From Gautieria morchelliformis (lineage: Eukaryota > Basidiomycota > Agaricomycetes > Gomphales > Gomphaceae), in assembly GCA_015179125.1 (NCBI GenBank), contig WHVA01000170.1, positions 62,001-126,000 on the forward strand: a stretch of 64,000 nucleotides of DNA, written 5' to 3'. Numbering within the stretch: position 1 is the stretch's first letter; the number at the start of each line of letters is the position of its first letter. The notes beneath the pieces are model-generated. The model did no database searches. It was not told the DNA's origin and was given only the letters and a program-made list of their open reading frames with translations. Shown one piece after another: positions 1 through 12,545 of the stretch. The translations under genes were made by a program, and so were the position numbers.

Positions 1-1031
1 TTCAGTGGCATATGTGCATGCTTTTTTTTTCAAATCATCTTTGACTTGATCTCGCAAGTCCTTCCAGCCACGAATATTCACCAATGGCCTCACCATGTCC
101 GTAACCTCATCTTCCCATGGCTCTTCTTCTCCAGCTGTGTCCCTTTCACCTCCTTCTTCACCTCCTTCTCTAGCTGTGTCCCCTTTGCCTCCTTCTTTGC
201 CTCCTTCTCCAGCTGTGTCCCCTTTGCCTCCTTCTTTGCCTCCTTCTCCAGCTGTGTCCCCTTCACCTCCTTCTCCACCAGCGTCCCCTCCTTCTTCAGC
301 CTCACCATCGCTGCCACTTCCATCCTCTGTGCTTCTCTCCTTTCGCTTTCGAGACGTTGCAATAGGAGTAAGGTCTTCAAAGGAAAGTGGTGGAGGAGTA
401 AGGGACTCTTGGTGAATCTGGATAGGAGCCGTGGCAGGTGCTTCAGAGTGGTCCACAACAGGCAGGCACGTCACATAAGTATCAAGAGTTTGCTGACCCT
501 CTAACATGGAACGATAATGACGCCGAGTGCGTTCTGATTTACTGCCGACATCTGGGCCTTTGACATATTGTTTGGGATGAGCTGCGCAACAAAGGTTGGC
601 CTATTTTTGAGTGTGGCAGAAACTTATAACTCACCTTTTTTATCCATCAATCGCTTCATCCTCTTTCTCTTCGACGCTTCTGGCATCCAATCCTCATCAC
701 TCGGATCATCACCATTTTCCATGGCAAATTTCAGGAGTCTCGCATGCAAAACATGCTCCTCCTCCTCCAAACCCAGCCGTCCAGTGTCAGAATCCACTGA
801 CCCGTCGTCTTCGTCGTTCGACTCCTCCAATTCCTCCCAGTTTTGCCGCAAACTGTCGTTCTGGTGAGGTTCCCAGGCTGGGTCATCTTCCTCTGTGCTG
901 CTGGGATCAGTAGAAAGAGCAGCTGCTGAATGAAGCAGGGACACCTGGGAGGGTGCATCCACAGGTGAGACAACATGCTGGGCTTGGTTTCGAAGCCCAG
1001 CAATATTACACTTTTGTTTCTTGCCTCGCAT
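1..1031 (-). pseudogene. N-terminal part of a transposase-like protein, two exons, 3' end outside window
   Basis: Exon 1 is 635-1031 (ATG at 1031) and exon 2 runs from 581 to beyond base 1. They are joined by a 53-bp intron (582-634) with GTGAGT donor and GCGCAG acceptor, which keeps the frame. The predicted protein starts basic, has an acidic Ser/Glu/Asp-rich stretch, then a Gly/Glu/Lys repeat, then a segment with WEDEVTDMVRPLVNIRGW. The layout resembles N-termini of transposase-like proteins expanded in agaricomycete genomes; that is memory of the family, since no catalytic domain lies in the window. Near base 22-30 a run of nine A shifts the frame, and removing one A would give a more plausible continuation. 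It may therefore be a pseudogene or carry an assembly error. Confidence 0.5.
131..286. repeat. 39-bp tandem repeat, 4 units, inside the coding sequence
   Basis: The motif AGCTGTGTCCC recurs at exact 39-bp spacing (about 133, 172, 211, 250). Because 39 is a multiple of three, the array encodes a 13-residue repeat of the type GDTAGEGGKEGGK on the minus strand without breaking the frame. Units 2 and 3 are nearly identical, which indicates recent slippage or unequal exchange. Confidence 0.9.
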
Positions 1032-2457
1032 GCGTCAAGCTGGCCAAATCACGTGAGTATGTTATGTAATATTAAAATAATTATTTCGCCTGAATCCGTC
1101 GTGGATTTTTTTTTATTTCTTCAGAATCAGATTCAGCTTGAAGAAAGCTATCGATTCCGCCATTTTCTATATTTTTAGCTATTTTTTTGGTGTCCGGCCA
1201 AATTTTGAAGGGCCAAATTTTCAAATAGCACATTCTGAGAAATCGGCTCGTGGAAACCTGCCCTTAAGGACCTAAATAGACTCTATCTAGGCTTAAAAAT
1301 GATATTCTAACGTGGGTGGGGTGCCCATAACCGGTTCATTTTTTTAGTGGACTTTGGTTGTCCGCGACTGTATGCCAATACGGAAATCTACGCACCCTGA
1401 AGGTTACTTAGGTTAGTTTCGGTGAATAAGCGACAGTGGCCATCCATCTAGTTTTGCTTGCGCTGAGGCCCTCGCTATCTGCCTAATGCAATTCCTGGAA
1501 GCACCATCTTTCACTTTCGCTACACCAGCATCTCCACATCTGAAGTTGGCCATTAGTCCCAGGAGGCGGTTGTGGTGGGCCAACATGGAAGTTATGGTCA
1601 ATAAAGCAAGACAAGGCAAAACAACGGTACCTGGCCACTTCTGTGACACATCGTAATCAGCCTTCTGGATTCTGTCTTTAACCGCAACACCTTAAAAGTC
1701 TAAAACTCCCTTTCTCGGAATCGTTGCGCCACCCAGCTTGTGGATTGGCAGTGTTCAGCACCTCTTACAGGCTGAAACAGATCTGCATACCTCAACCCCA
1801 GAAGACAGAAGGCACTGCTGGATCCGTGAAATCTTCGCCCCACAGACTACGCGCGCGCTATTGATCCTGGTATTGTTTTTTACGATTACATCATTTTCGA
1901 CGCCACAATGATGAAGGAGATGGCTCAAACGAGGGGTAATTTGATGTATTTTGCCACATGGTCGGCGATACGAGCAGGATTGTGCTTTGCCTGCTCAAGA
2001 AGTCTTAGTAATTTTTTTGGTTGCCAACTCGTGGGACTATCATTTAGTACTGTGCTCAGCAATATATCCGACGAGGCCCACCCCTGCTTAGGAAACACCA
2101 TCTATTCCTTTTCAACGCGCCGTCCTCCTAACAAACCTCGGTGGCACAAAGTCAATTTCCCCTTATCCATGCTTGTCATCTCCATTCTTCTCAAGGTACG
2201 TAGCAACTCAATCCCCCTGATTATAGATATATATTCCGCTCTGCGGAATCACACCGGGATCATAGGTGCGGCCAGCCAGAAAAAAAATTTTGTATAAGAT
2301 GTTGTTATACAGACAGTATGTACCCTCATGTCGCCTCCACCGAGTTTATGGCGCAAATATATGCCAGATTCATTAGAAACACAATCATTCTCGGATTGGC
2401 CGCTGCGAGGTTGCCCACGTTGACAGAATCAAGTCATACGATGTGATCCACAGATCC
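1032..2457. other. No gene recognised
   Basis: The longest open frame (1908-2297, plus) has no recognisable domain, no convincing splice context and ordinary composition, so I do not call it. Nothing else here stands out. Confidence 0.5.
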
Positions 2458-3604
2458 TTATGTCTTGTTGGTTCCCATGAAGCAACGCTTCATGTGGTGA
2501 TCCCTATAATCTTCACGGGCATACCAGCTGTGACTAGCGGGTAGATGCCATGTCTGAACACGCCTGAAAAATTGGAAGAATGCGCCTACCAGACACTGCA
2601 CTGATAAATTTTACCTCGGTTCTTCGTGTCGACATGACGACTGGCGTCTTGCTTATGCGCAAAGTATGTACCGCTGTAATGATTCAACATGACGGAGTCC
2701 TTCGGGATAACGGCCCTATGACATACCACGTGCAACGGAAGGGCTTCTCTTTGAGGTGGACGCTGCGGACGTGGGAGATTGCCTGCCGTCTGCTATCGAA
2801 GTGACTTGGGTGTGAACAAGATGGATAGTGGCACCAGAAGTAAGTCTGGCCGTTGTTTCTAGCTTTGATGATGTACGCTTTGAGGTCGGATGCATACGCG
2901 ATGGGGCCTACTTGCATGAATCTATGTTCGGGTTGCCTGGGGGAGTCTCCGGGCCCGGGAGTAGCGGGAAGGGGAGCATGAAGGGGGAGTTGGCCAGACG
3001 CTTGTGGCCAAGAATCACCATGAGATATGGAAGGAGCACTGGTAATGCCTTCCACTCTCATAGACATATCTGACATACATTTGATATCAATTTAAGTAGA
3101 GGGTGGGGATCTAAGATGCAAGATGCGCGACTCACCAGCGTTATCCATATTGACAGCTGCAGTGAGAAGAAGTTGCCATTGAGGCTCATGTTCTGCAACC
3201 CTGGAATGTACATACCGACAGTCCCATCGCGATCCTGGGGATAGGGGCGAGAGACGGTGACATTGGTGAGTTGAAAGGCTGTCCATGAAGGAACGTGCTG
3301 TGCGTATTTCAAGATAAACAAATATACATGGATGCAGTAGCATGCTCACAAGTGTCGGTGACGTGATCGTAGAAACAATATTACCAGTACCGAAGGGACC
3401 AACATGTGAGGAATTTTACGCATACAGGGAGACGCAGGACAAACCATTAGTTAGACTCGGATTGGCCCTTACGGATCTCCGGTTCATAGGTGTCTGGAAA
3501 GACTGCATATATGGTGTAGAATGAGTAGTGCTATAGACAAGCTGGGGTGTAGGAAGGTGGACCTGAAGCAAAGGCTGTAAGTCGCAACTAGGTTTATAAA
3601 ACAC
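2458..3604 (-). CDS. C2H2/C2HC zinc-finger protein, copy A
   Basis: Multi-exon minus-strand gene. Supported 3' exons are 3136-3156 (21-bp microexon), 2727-3069, 2590-2673 and 2458-2527, with introns of 66, 53 and 62 bp that have GT..AG ends and keep the frame to a TAA at 2458-2460. Upstream coding sequence is visible around 3217-3290 and 3350-3604, but the start is unresolved. The C-terminus holds three finger-like units: C-x4-C ending in two His (CHYPSC...), then CTCGTYFAHKQDASRH, then C-x2-C-x12-H-x3-C ending in a Cys. Spacing suggests a nucleic-acid-binding protein. Copy C has the same exon plan and the same YSTT..TPYMQSF motif upstream, so these are paralogs. No target is known. Confidence 0.6.
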
Positions 3605-5049
3605 ATCGTTTCCCAGACCGGAAAGGTACTCGCGCGCGGAGCTATGACCGGAAACAATCGCTACCTACTATGGGGTGACTTTTCACACAAACCTGACAGC
3701 CAAGTGTTTCACCGTGCATGAGGTTCAGGCCCAAGTGCGATCCACATGTTAGTGGGTGACTTCCGGAGAGTGACCCGGTATTTCTTCGAACGAGATTAAC
3801 AGCCGATCTTGGCGTCTGCATCAGACGGAATAGAACGTCAGCAGAGTAGAGGTTTCTGTAGGGCTTGATTCGGTGCCATGTTACGGCAGATTACATTGAT
3901 CGGCATCACCGATATGATGATATATCCCAAGTACCCAATAAGCCGTATGCAACAAAGGAACGAGGCGATGCTCGAAAAGTTAAGCTCGCTCGAATGTTGT
4001 CATTGCCATTTGCAATTTACATAGCCCGGGACGTTGTCCTACAAGTGGACCACCCATTGAATAGTGACGAAACCACGGCTGGATAGCCGAGAGTATATGT
4101 AGATTCCTAGCACGTTTCGGTCCGGATGTCAGGATGGATGATGCCTTTATTCTAAGTACACCTGTAAGAAATGCTCTGATTTTTCACGGACAAAAATAAA
4201 CCTACGCAGTGTCCAGGCCCTGTCAAGATATGTCGAATAATTGCTGCATCGACCGAATTGTCCAGGGACACGGATATCCGGTCCGATACCCCATTAGGCA
4301 GGATCTACAGGAGTGAATCCGCACGTCTCTTCGGAGAGTTTATTTGGTAAGGCTGTTTACCTGAGGACGAGAAATGCCTCCCCGGTTAGCACAAAACGGA
4401 TTTATTCTGATGGTTAGACGTTAGTAGGAAACTCCTGGATTTCGTGCGGTTAAGTCGTGGTTTCTGGCCGATAGCCGGACCCACGGATCGGCCACGGAGC
4501 ACCGGTGCGAGAGATCCGCACAGGGGTCTGAGTTCTGAGTGTGAAATGAACTCCCGCTTGTTCCGACCATTCGGGGGAAACTGGAGGCTACTGTAGGCAA
4601 CCGGTCCGTGCCCCGAATCCGCGCCCCGCACAAGTAGAGTTAATTGTGCTAATGTCCAAGGTCGGCTAGATCCCGATTGATTCCACACTACCCACTACAG
4701 TGTTCAAGATAGGTCACGAGTAACGACGTGATAAGGACACTGTTCATAGTCTGGCCCCACTAGAAGCTATCAGAGGATAATTATAACCAACCTCGCTTTA
4801 GTTAATATAAGTATCAGTATCACCGGCGGAACTGGTCGTTTTGCTGGCTGGTGATATACTAGTTGTAGGTACTTACTGTAGTTCCATGCATCGCTATAGC
4901 CAATCATCCGCGAGGCTTAGTTCACACGATGACACCACACCCGAGCGCGGTATTTACATTAGGTTTCAAGCCGTGTTCATGTCGAAAGAACTTCTAGATG
5001 TCTGCTCAAATTAATTCTCTGACATTGCCATGATGATAATGCACTTACT
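3605..5049. other. No gene recognised
   Basis: Only short frames with no domain, including overlapping minus frames at 4386-4688. I see no repeat copy of this stretch elsewhere in the window. Confidence 0.5.
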
Positions 5050-8000
5050 AGGCTGGGGGCACTATTGTGGTGACATGGACTTCGCGACAGAAAGGTTGCA
5101 GCACAGATCAGTGTGGACATTGTGCACATGTGTCTTGATCGATGGCTTTCCACTACGAAAGGATCCTCAATTCAATTAGTGTAAACTGCGAGAATTTTCT
5201 CTAGCACATGGGTTTTCCAGCAGGTTCTGTCCTACCAAACATTTTGACGGGATAGCTGTCCGTAATTGGCAAGGGTGTCAGGAACGGTCTCCTAATTACT
5301 GTATCTAGGGGAAATACTCATTATAATCGAGTTAATTTCTGTACATTCCGCACAGGATTAACATAAAGGTAGAACGTACGAAAAATATTTTGTAACTCCC
5401 GCCAAATGTTCGTGTCATGGCCATGGGTACAATATACACCTGGCACATCCAGTCTACTAGAGCGATGTAATCGATGTAATGAAAGCGCAAAAGATTAGAT
5501 GTTTTGATTTGCTTCGGCGCCATTCTCCTGGGATGATGAACCCACCCATCAACAGAACGGCATTTACTGTCATTCGAAATTAATCATGGGTTTTCTGTGG
5601 AGCCAGCAAATTAACAGCCGCCCACCAGCACGTGCAGACGGCAAGCTCCTCTACCGGATCTACTACCCGGTTCAAGCCTGCCACCAAAAAGAATGTGACA
5701 CACAGATATGTAGTCAATGTACTTATCTATGATCACACTGAAAATCAGATACGCGCGCATCTGACCCTTTGTCTCTGAGAATTCCCTGCATGTACGGTGC
5801 CATCATTCTGTGGAGCGGGGCATGCCAGGGTCTTGAGTAGAATACACTACAGGGGAGGCTAAAGCACCGATGACACGGTTATATGAGTGCGTGCGTGGGG
5901 AATTGACATGAGCGGAAACCGTCACGTACCGTTTGTGGTTTGTGACCGAAGAATCAGGGGAAAGGAGGAAGAGATGACGTAGGGTTCAGAATAGATGTTT
6001 CAAAGTGAGAGATAGGCAATGAGCGGTGATGGACAGTGTAGAACACAATCAGTGGGCAAGGAGGATCTGGCACATACTCCTCCCCTCGGCTTACTTATTC
6101 GTATTCAATTCACCCTCTCGCGGACGCTTCTCCTCAATAGAATAGCCAAGGTTCGAAACTATATCTCCGCACAGTGGAGAGCAGCCCGAGGTTAAGCGGT
6201 GTCACTCGCCTTGACACGGCAACCGTCTTGGTCCTAAGAGAACGCACGATGGATGGGAATAGTGGATTTAGCCACGAGGTAGGCCGTGAAAAAATTGGAC
6301 TAACTCGAGAAGCTTCCTGGTGAACGAGGACTTCTGCAATCTGTATTTGCTCGTGGACTAAACTGCTTGATCCGGAGGCTGATGGGGATACCATACATTC
6401 GAAAGTGAAAGAATCAACATGAAGGGGGTAGCAATAAAATCATCATAGATGCACCGACACAAAGGGGAAAGCCGGGGTAGCATTGAGTTGAGCTTTGAAT
6501 TGTAGGCGGCTAGGCCCAGGTCGCGCCTGGCGTTTGGAGTTTCCCGTTTCTGAACTTATAAAATATGGGTTGACTGGTCCACACGAGTCTAACAATCTAT
6601 GATTCCGCCTGACCATGACTCGGACATGTTGACTTAGTGTAGGGGTTGGTCTGTAGACTGTGATATGTGTCACGATGTGACTCTACGTGCAATCTCTTAT
6701 GTTTCTCCTGCGGCGGGCCCACCCCCAACCAGACCATATCTACGCTCATCTTTCATGAGAGACGTCCCACCTTCATCGATATTGCCCGTCTCTCTCGCCG
6801 TCGTAGAAATGTACACGCAGGATCGTTTTACAACTCACATGGTTGCCATGGGCGCCTTGGCACCACGCACACATGCAATTCGGAGTAAGGTTCGTCGTTC
6901 AGTATCTGCACTGCCCCGCAGATATCCGTCAAATCCACAATCATCTCTTTCTCTGGCGAACAACGAACCTCGAAACGCGTCGCTTTTGCAATTGGAAGGA
7001 ACACAGTGGGTTATCGATATGGAGGGAGGTGGAGGTTCGACATAAAAATCGTTTCACTCATGGGTACAAGTTTCCTACACGAGCGCGAGCTAATTTTGTT
7101 CAGGGACAGAACGAACGCTTCAACTATGCTGTCATGGTGAGAATCCCACATGCCGCTGACCTTGGTACCCCTCTTCGGGTATCGCGATAGGTCTTATCCG
7201 ACTCACGCTCATCGCATCAATTGCACGTTCTGGAAACCTTAGATCTCGGCCCATACGCAAGCCTCGATAAGAAACCATGATACGCACAATATTCCCTCTG
7301 AGTCACATTGATCATGCCGAGCTTGTAGAAATTCAACAATTTTACTAGAAACATAACAGTTCTCGTATTATTCACTGCACGGCTGCCATCATGCTATCCG
7401 ATCTTGATATCTCCTTGGTTTCTTCGACACAGCATCTTGTGCCTATAATATTTGCGAGGGAACCCCTGGTGCCTAGCAGACAGACACCTCGTCTGAACTT
7501 CCCAACGTGTCAATGGGACGGGAAGAACATGCCTACCAGACAGTGCACTCGTGAATTTGCCTCAGCTCACCGTATCGATATGACAACGGGCCTCTTGCTT
7601 GTTTGTGAGATACTTTCTGCCGTAAGCTTCATTAAGACTGAGAGTTCACGATACTCACAGCTGGCAATAGGCGTACCAGGTGGTGTGTTGCGCCTCAAGA
7701 CGGATGCATGAGAATTTGCCTGTCGGTTGCTGTCGAAGTGACCCTCGTGTGAATAAAGGTTGACTTTAATCTTGCTAATGCACACTTTGAGGTTCAGTGG
7801 ACTCGTAATAACGTCTAAGAGTAGCGAGGAGGTTATAACATGGAGGAGAAGTTGGTCAGACGCATGCGGGAAAGAGTTGCCCCGAGAAAGGGAAGGAGAG
7901 CGGGTGATTCCTCTATTCTCGTGAGCTTTTCTGCTCCGTTATCTAGCTTGGAGGCTTCGGCGAGCGAAACCGAACGGCGTCGGTGAATTTTGCCTCTGCG

Positions 8001-10074
8001 GTGAGAGAACAGTCTCTTTACTGACTCGAGATATCCTGGCTCTGCTTCGCGTACGTTCTGGTCAAATTATAGAAGAGATCGGGTCTTGACGGTGTCGTGG
8101 ATGCACGAGTACATGTAATGCTGATGCAGTGTCGATGATGGTGCATTGCAAATTGTCGAGAAAGCATCACCTTCACGGCGGGACACGATGTCGAGTCCCC
8201 AGCACGGCTCATCGAGCTTGGGTGCGAGCGTCCATTCTAGTCCCGTGGCCGTGTCCAATTCTCCCAGTGGCTCTGGCGAAACCGCCGTCCGTAAGCTCGA
8301 CGCTGACGTCAATACTGAGGGCAATTCTCCTCCCAAATTTGAAGTAGAGCACCCTCCCCATCGTCTATTGAACGTCGGCCGAGGCGCATTCCCATACTCC
8401 CCTTACTCGCCATATCCATGGCGGTGGCCGGGAATCCTGCGACAACAGAAGCGCCACACACCAAGTAAAGGCTGAGCAAGGACCGGTAGTTTCAGAAAGT
8501 TTGTGGAGGGTTTTCGTATATCTGCAGCGACTCCGGTGTTCTCATCGCGGATACGTAGGTCAGGTGCACAACCGTATTGGATGCGTGTCAACACATGAGC
8601 TTGTATACCGGCGAGCGCTTTTTCTTTCCTTTCCTCCGTTTTGGCTGCAGGGTCGAATTGGGAATTATAGTTCGCTGCCAAGGGGTGGGCGCACCATCCC
8701 TGAGCAATGACTCGGACGTTGCGCCACTGGTCCATCTCGTAATGCTCTGGGTCATGGGTATCATTCCGTCAGTCGGGTTTGTGGCTGTAGGTGCCTTGTA
8801 GCCACCGCACATTTCTTGGGCGGTGGCCACAGTTTGGGTACGTTGGTCGATTTTAGTCTGTGGAGTTTACATAGATCAGTTTACCGATGATTCAACCAGA
8901 ATACGCTCGCTCATTAGGAGAGACCCCCTCCTCTAGACGTTAGGGCTTTCCCTCTGCAATTAAACCTATTTGGCGGATCAGAATTTGGTCGGAACCTTGC
9001 ATATTCGAGAGGCACGGCCTGGACCTTCCACCCCAATTTAGGTGGGGAAACTTTTTCCATAACAGGCAGCGTTTGATAATAGCATTTGTACAGAATATTT
9101 CCACCATTCGCTGCGGCAATTTTTTTGTCACAAACTCACTGTAATGGGAGGGCATCCAACCGGCCATCTATTTGAACTTGCGTTCGAGTTCAGCCCACGG
9201 CTCAGTTAGCTATGATTTCTACCATTTGCTGCGACAATTACTGTAATAAGAAGGCATCGCCAGCTATTCGAAATTGCGTTCGGCCATCCCACGGCTCAGT
9301 TACATGTGATTTATCCTGACTCGATCGAGCTGGAAGGCGCCAAACGCAGAGAAACCCGTTTCTGCTATAAATAAAATTTGTACCACTCTACTCGTATGGT
9401 AAGTATGGCGGGTGTTGGGCTGTGGGTCTGATCTGGGCTGTCCTCTGTCCGCAGTTGTGGCCAGATACATATCAATGTTTTCGGAGGAGTGTTTTGATCT
9501 CCGGTATAGCTATATATATATAGTCTCCGTCATAATTTATTGTGATTCATCAAAATCCGAAATCCTATGGTTTGCCTATGACGCTAACTACAACGTCCCA
9601 GCCCCACGGGCCTAACACTATATGCGCGTTCGGTGAATGTTTACGCTGGACTATGAGGAGCTGAGTCGCAACGGAATGATCAGGCCTCAAGCTTAAGTCA
9701 AGCTCCGAGTCAGGCGTACGTTTATCAGAGTAGCTTGACCGGATAAACATGGTCGGCAAATAAACCGTGTCGATCGGGGACAGCTCGCAATGTCCGTTTA
9801 CTTATGTGTCTAAGTTGGCAGTGGTGTGGCGTTGCACTTCCGACCCAAACCATAACGGGGCATGCTGCGCCGGTCTTTCCAAAACTTTGTGCCTTGTATT
9901 ACAATAATACACCGCGCAAATGCATCTATGTGCATACTTCGGGTGCTTGTGGAACGTCTCCTGTTTGATCCTATTTGCTTGAGCGATGGTGCCGTGTGCG
10001 GCCGGCGGTCATGTACTTGGATTCAGATCGGGGGACAATATTCAAAGAGATTCAAGTTGTTCAGTCCTTTTGAC
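5050..10074 (+). repeat. Left copy of a ~5-kb direct segmental duplication
   Basis: From about 5060 (GCACTATTGTGG) to about 10074 (GTTGTTCAGTCC) this block matches 56203-62694 collinearly and in the same orientation. In the first 220 bp I count roughly 17 differences by eye, plus small indels throughout. The right copy is longer because a 1.43-kb LTR element sits inside it. The block carries zinc-finger pseudogene B but no other frame I can identify. About 9065-9330 contains an internal partial duplication of a ~130-bp unit (CTGTAATRRGAAGGCATC, CACGGCTCAGTTA). It could be a host segmental duplication or two copies of an unclassified transposon; no terminal inverted repeats or target duplication were found. 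Confidence 0.85.
7494..7990 (-). pseudogene. Zinc-finger pseudogene B
   Basis: The minus strand holds decayed counterparts of the finger exons of copy A: SHEGHFDSNRQANSHASVLRR matches the first finger, and a segment with AYGRKYLTNKQEARCH matches the second. An in-frame TGA and frame changes break it, and the first cysteines are lost. The homologous segment at 60119-60600 is decayed in the same places, so the loss preceded the 5-kb duplication. Confidence 0.6.
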
Positions 10075-10128
10075 CGTGTCCTGTACTGAAATTTTCTCCA
10101 CTGGCGGCAGACGTTAGGTTTCTCGACT

Positions 10129-10163
10129 AGCCATAAACAATACAGACAGAACGTCAGCAGAGT
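10129..10163 (+). repeat. Fragment matching the copia LTR at 62.7 kb
   Basis: A 35-bp stretch (AGCCATAAACAATACAGACA and onward to CAGCAGAGT) is the exact reverse complement of part of the copia LTR at about 62703-62740. It lies just past the left end of the duplicated block. Confidence 0.55.
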
Positions 10164-10211
10164 ATGCAGAGCAGACTACTGTTAGTCACCGGCGTTCACC
10201 GGTGATCATGG

Positions 10212-11483
10212 ATGGCATCCTTGAACAGCTTGTTGCATGTGCCAGAGAACCACTGGCTGTCAGAGAAATCACGCAATACTATAGATTTCGGCCAACCAGT
10301 GCCACCGCCATTAATTTATTTCAGGCTCGACACGGCTTTCTGGATAGTGCTTCTTATAACTATAAGTAGTCCAAGTTCATGCTCCATCTTCTTATTCCCA
10401 GCTGTCTATTACAGCACTACCCAGCTGACACCATATATGCAATCATTCTACAGATTGACGGACAACAGCTCGGTTGCGCGAACGCCGAGGTGTTGTCTAG
10501 TAACCATTGGTTCGTCGTTTGATGCTGAAAATGTGGATCCTGTCCCTGTATTCACACATTCCTATTCCCTTCCTTCCCCCCGCGGCCCTTTTTGGTGTAC
10601 ACCGACTGTTTCTTACCCTGACACTGTGAGCTTGCTGTTACATTCATGTGTCGTCGTTATAAAATCTACGCAGGCCTGACAGCCTCTCTCACCGATGTCG
10701 CCATTCCCGATCCCTATGCCAGCAACGAGGCTATCGGTATGCAATTTTCACTACTCCAGAACGTGAGGCGCACTGTCAGTGACCAGTGACACCTTTCGAT
10801 TTCCCTTACCACAGCTCCTACCTTCGATGCCGACAACGCGTGTGAGTGGTGCTTCAAGGTCGTTCCTTTATTGCTGCCATCACTGATATTGACATCATAT
10901 ATGTCAGATATGGTCCTAAGAATGGGCGTCTTGAGGGCTCCTTTTCGTGATGATCCTCCTCCACAAGTGTCTGGCCGTCTCCTCCCTGATGCTCCCCTCG
11001 CCGTTACTGTCTGCGGACCTGCTCAACACAGCGTCATACAGGTCTACAACAGCACGAGGACATTCGACCTCGAAGGATACATTGTCAAGACCAAGGATTA
11101 TGACAACACATACTTCTTGTGTGGTTACCCACATTGTTCACATGGCCGCTTCCATGCCAGGCAACAGGTAATATCGCACATTCGCTGCTGCCACTTTAAA
11201 GAGAAGTCCTTTAAATGCACGACTTGGTACGCCGTGTGCCTTCTAGACGTTGCTTCTTATTGAAACCTTACAGCGAGACGTACTTTGCGCGCAAGCCAGA
11301 CGCCAGTCGTCACGTCCGGACGATGAATGAAGGTAGGAAATACGAGTGCACTGTCTGGTAAGCACACCATCCCATCCCCTCATGCGCGTTCAGACGTGAG
11401 ATCTACCCACCAGCCATAAGAAGTACGCTCGTGGGGACTACCGCGATAAGCATGAGAGGCGTTGCAAATACAGGGCGGTATAA
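10212..11483 (+). CDS. C2H2/C2HC zinc-finger protein, copy C
   Basis: Plus-strand paralog of copy A. Supported exons are 10674-10736, 10815-10841 (27-bp microexon), 10908-11226, 11274-11357 and 11414-11483, ending at TAA 11481-11483. The introns between them are 78, 66, 47 and 56 bp with GT..AG ends. Upstream coding (10212-10625) contains YSTTQLTPYMQSF, but I could not join it in frame to the next exon, so the 5' structure is uncertain or broken. The finger region reads CGYPHC...H-x4-H, then CTTCETYFARKPDASRH, then CTVC-x12-H-x3-C. In finger 2 the second zinc His is not at the usual place (HVRTMNE). The pattern points to a DNA- or RNA-binding role; the target is unknown. Confidence 0.6.
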
Positions 11484-11756
11484 AGGCTGGATTGCAGCGA
11501 TGCACTGAAGAATGGGAGAATGGTTGTATTGAAGGTGAATTTGATGTATTTGTACCACACACGCGGGAGCCATGAGCTGTGCCAGTACACCGTCCCTTGA
11601 AGGGATTTCGTATCGATCAGCGGATGACATCTAGGGGTTCTGGACGGATAAATTGCCATTGTTCGCGGTATCGCAATAAAAGGAACATAAGCATGGCCCG
11701 AGGGCCCATCACTGCCCTACTTACCCCGCCACCATAGGTACAGCAGCGATAAGCTT

Positions 11757-11849
11757 CACGGGCATGGCATACTAGCTGTGACTAGCTGGTAGATGCCATG
11801 TCTGAACACGCCTGAAAAATAGGAAGAATGCGCCTACCAGGCACTGTAC
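11757..11849 (-). pseudogene. Fragment of a further zinc-finger copy (last intron and exon edges)
   Basis: About 90 bp containing TGTCTGAACACGCCTGAAAA match the last intron and adjoining exon ends of copy A (about 2512-2600). The fragment stops where gypsy pol sequence begins. Confidence 0.6.
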
Positions 11850-11852
11850 TCT

Positions 11853-12545
11853 TTGACCTGACCAAGAAGGATGTCCCCTAGGTTTGGGCCACAGCCGAGC
11901 AAGCCACCTTCGACAAGCTCAAGCAGTTGATCACCTCGGCTCCAATCCTTGTGTTCCTGGGTGACCTCCACCCTTTCTGAGTGGAAGCTGGCTTGTCCAA
12001 CGCGGCTACTGGGGCCTTCCTGTCCCAGCAGTCCCGACAGGATGAGAAGTGGCAGCCAATTGCCTACTTATCCAAAAGCCTGAGCCCCATTGAATGGAAT
12101 TACAAGATCTACAACAAAGAGATGCTAGTGATCATCCGAGCCTTAGAAGAGTGGTGGAATTTCCTAGAAGGATCCCACAGCTAAGTCGAGATCTGGACGG
12201 ATCACAAAAACCTGGAGTACTTCCACACATCCAAGAAGCTTAACTGGAGACAGGCCCGATGGTCCCTCTACCTGTCTCTGTTCAACCTTGAGTTGCACCA
12301 CCGGCTGGGAAGGTCCATGGGCAAACCTGACACCTTGTCTCAACGTGTGGACCATGACTCTGGGAGTGGAGACAATGCTGACCTGACCCTGCTCTGCCCA
12401 GAGCTCTTTGCAGTCTGGGTGCTTGAAGGAGTGACAGCTGTTGGTGAAGAAGCCAATATCCTCCAAGACATCCGGTGAGGGTTCTGGGATGGGGAGAGCG
12501 AAGAGTTGGTGGTGAAGGCAGCAGAGGAACTCCCAAAGGGGCACT
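11853..12545 (+). pseudogene. Ty3/gypsy pol fragment: RT end, RNase H
   Basis: Translated plus frames give the typical end of gypsy RT and the RNase H start (TAEQATFDKLKQLITSAPIL; GAFLSQQS; PIAYLSKSLSPIEWNYKIYN; IWTDHKNLEYF). In-frame stops break it at about 11878, 11978 and 12182, so it cannot be translated through. It is interrupted by a solo LTR at 12546; the integrase part resumes after 13215. Confidence 0.85.

Noticed and set aside
1908-2297. 129-residue plus-strand ORF
   Set aside because: No domain, no homologous copy, no splice or promoter context.
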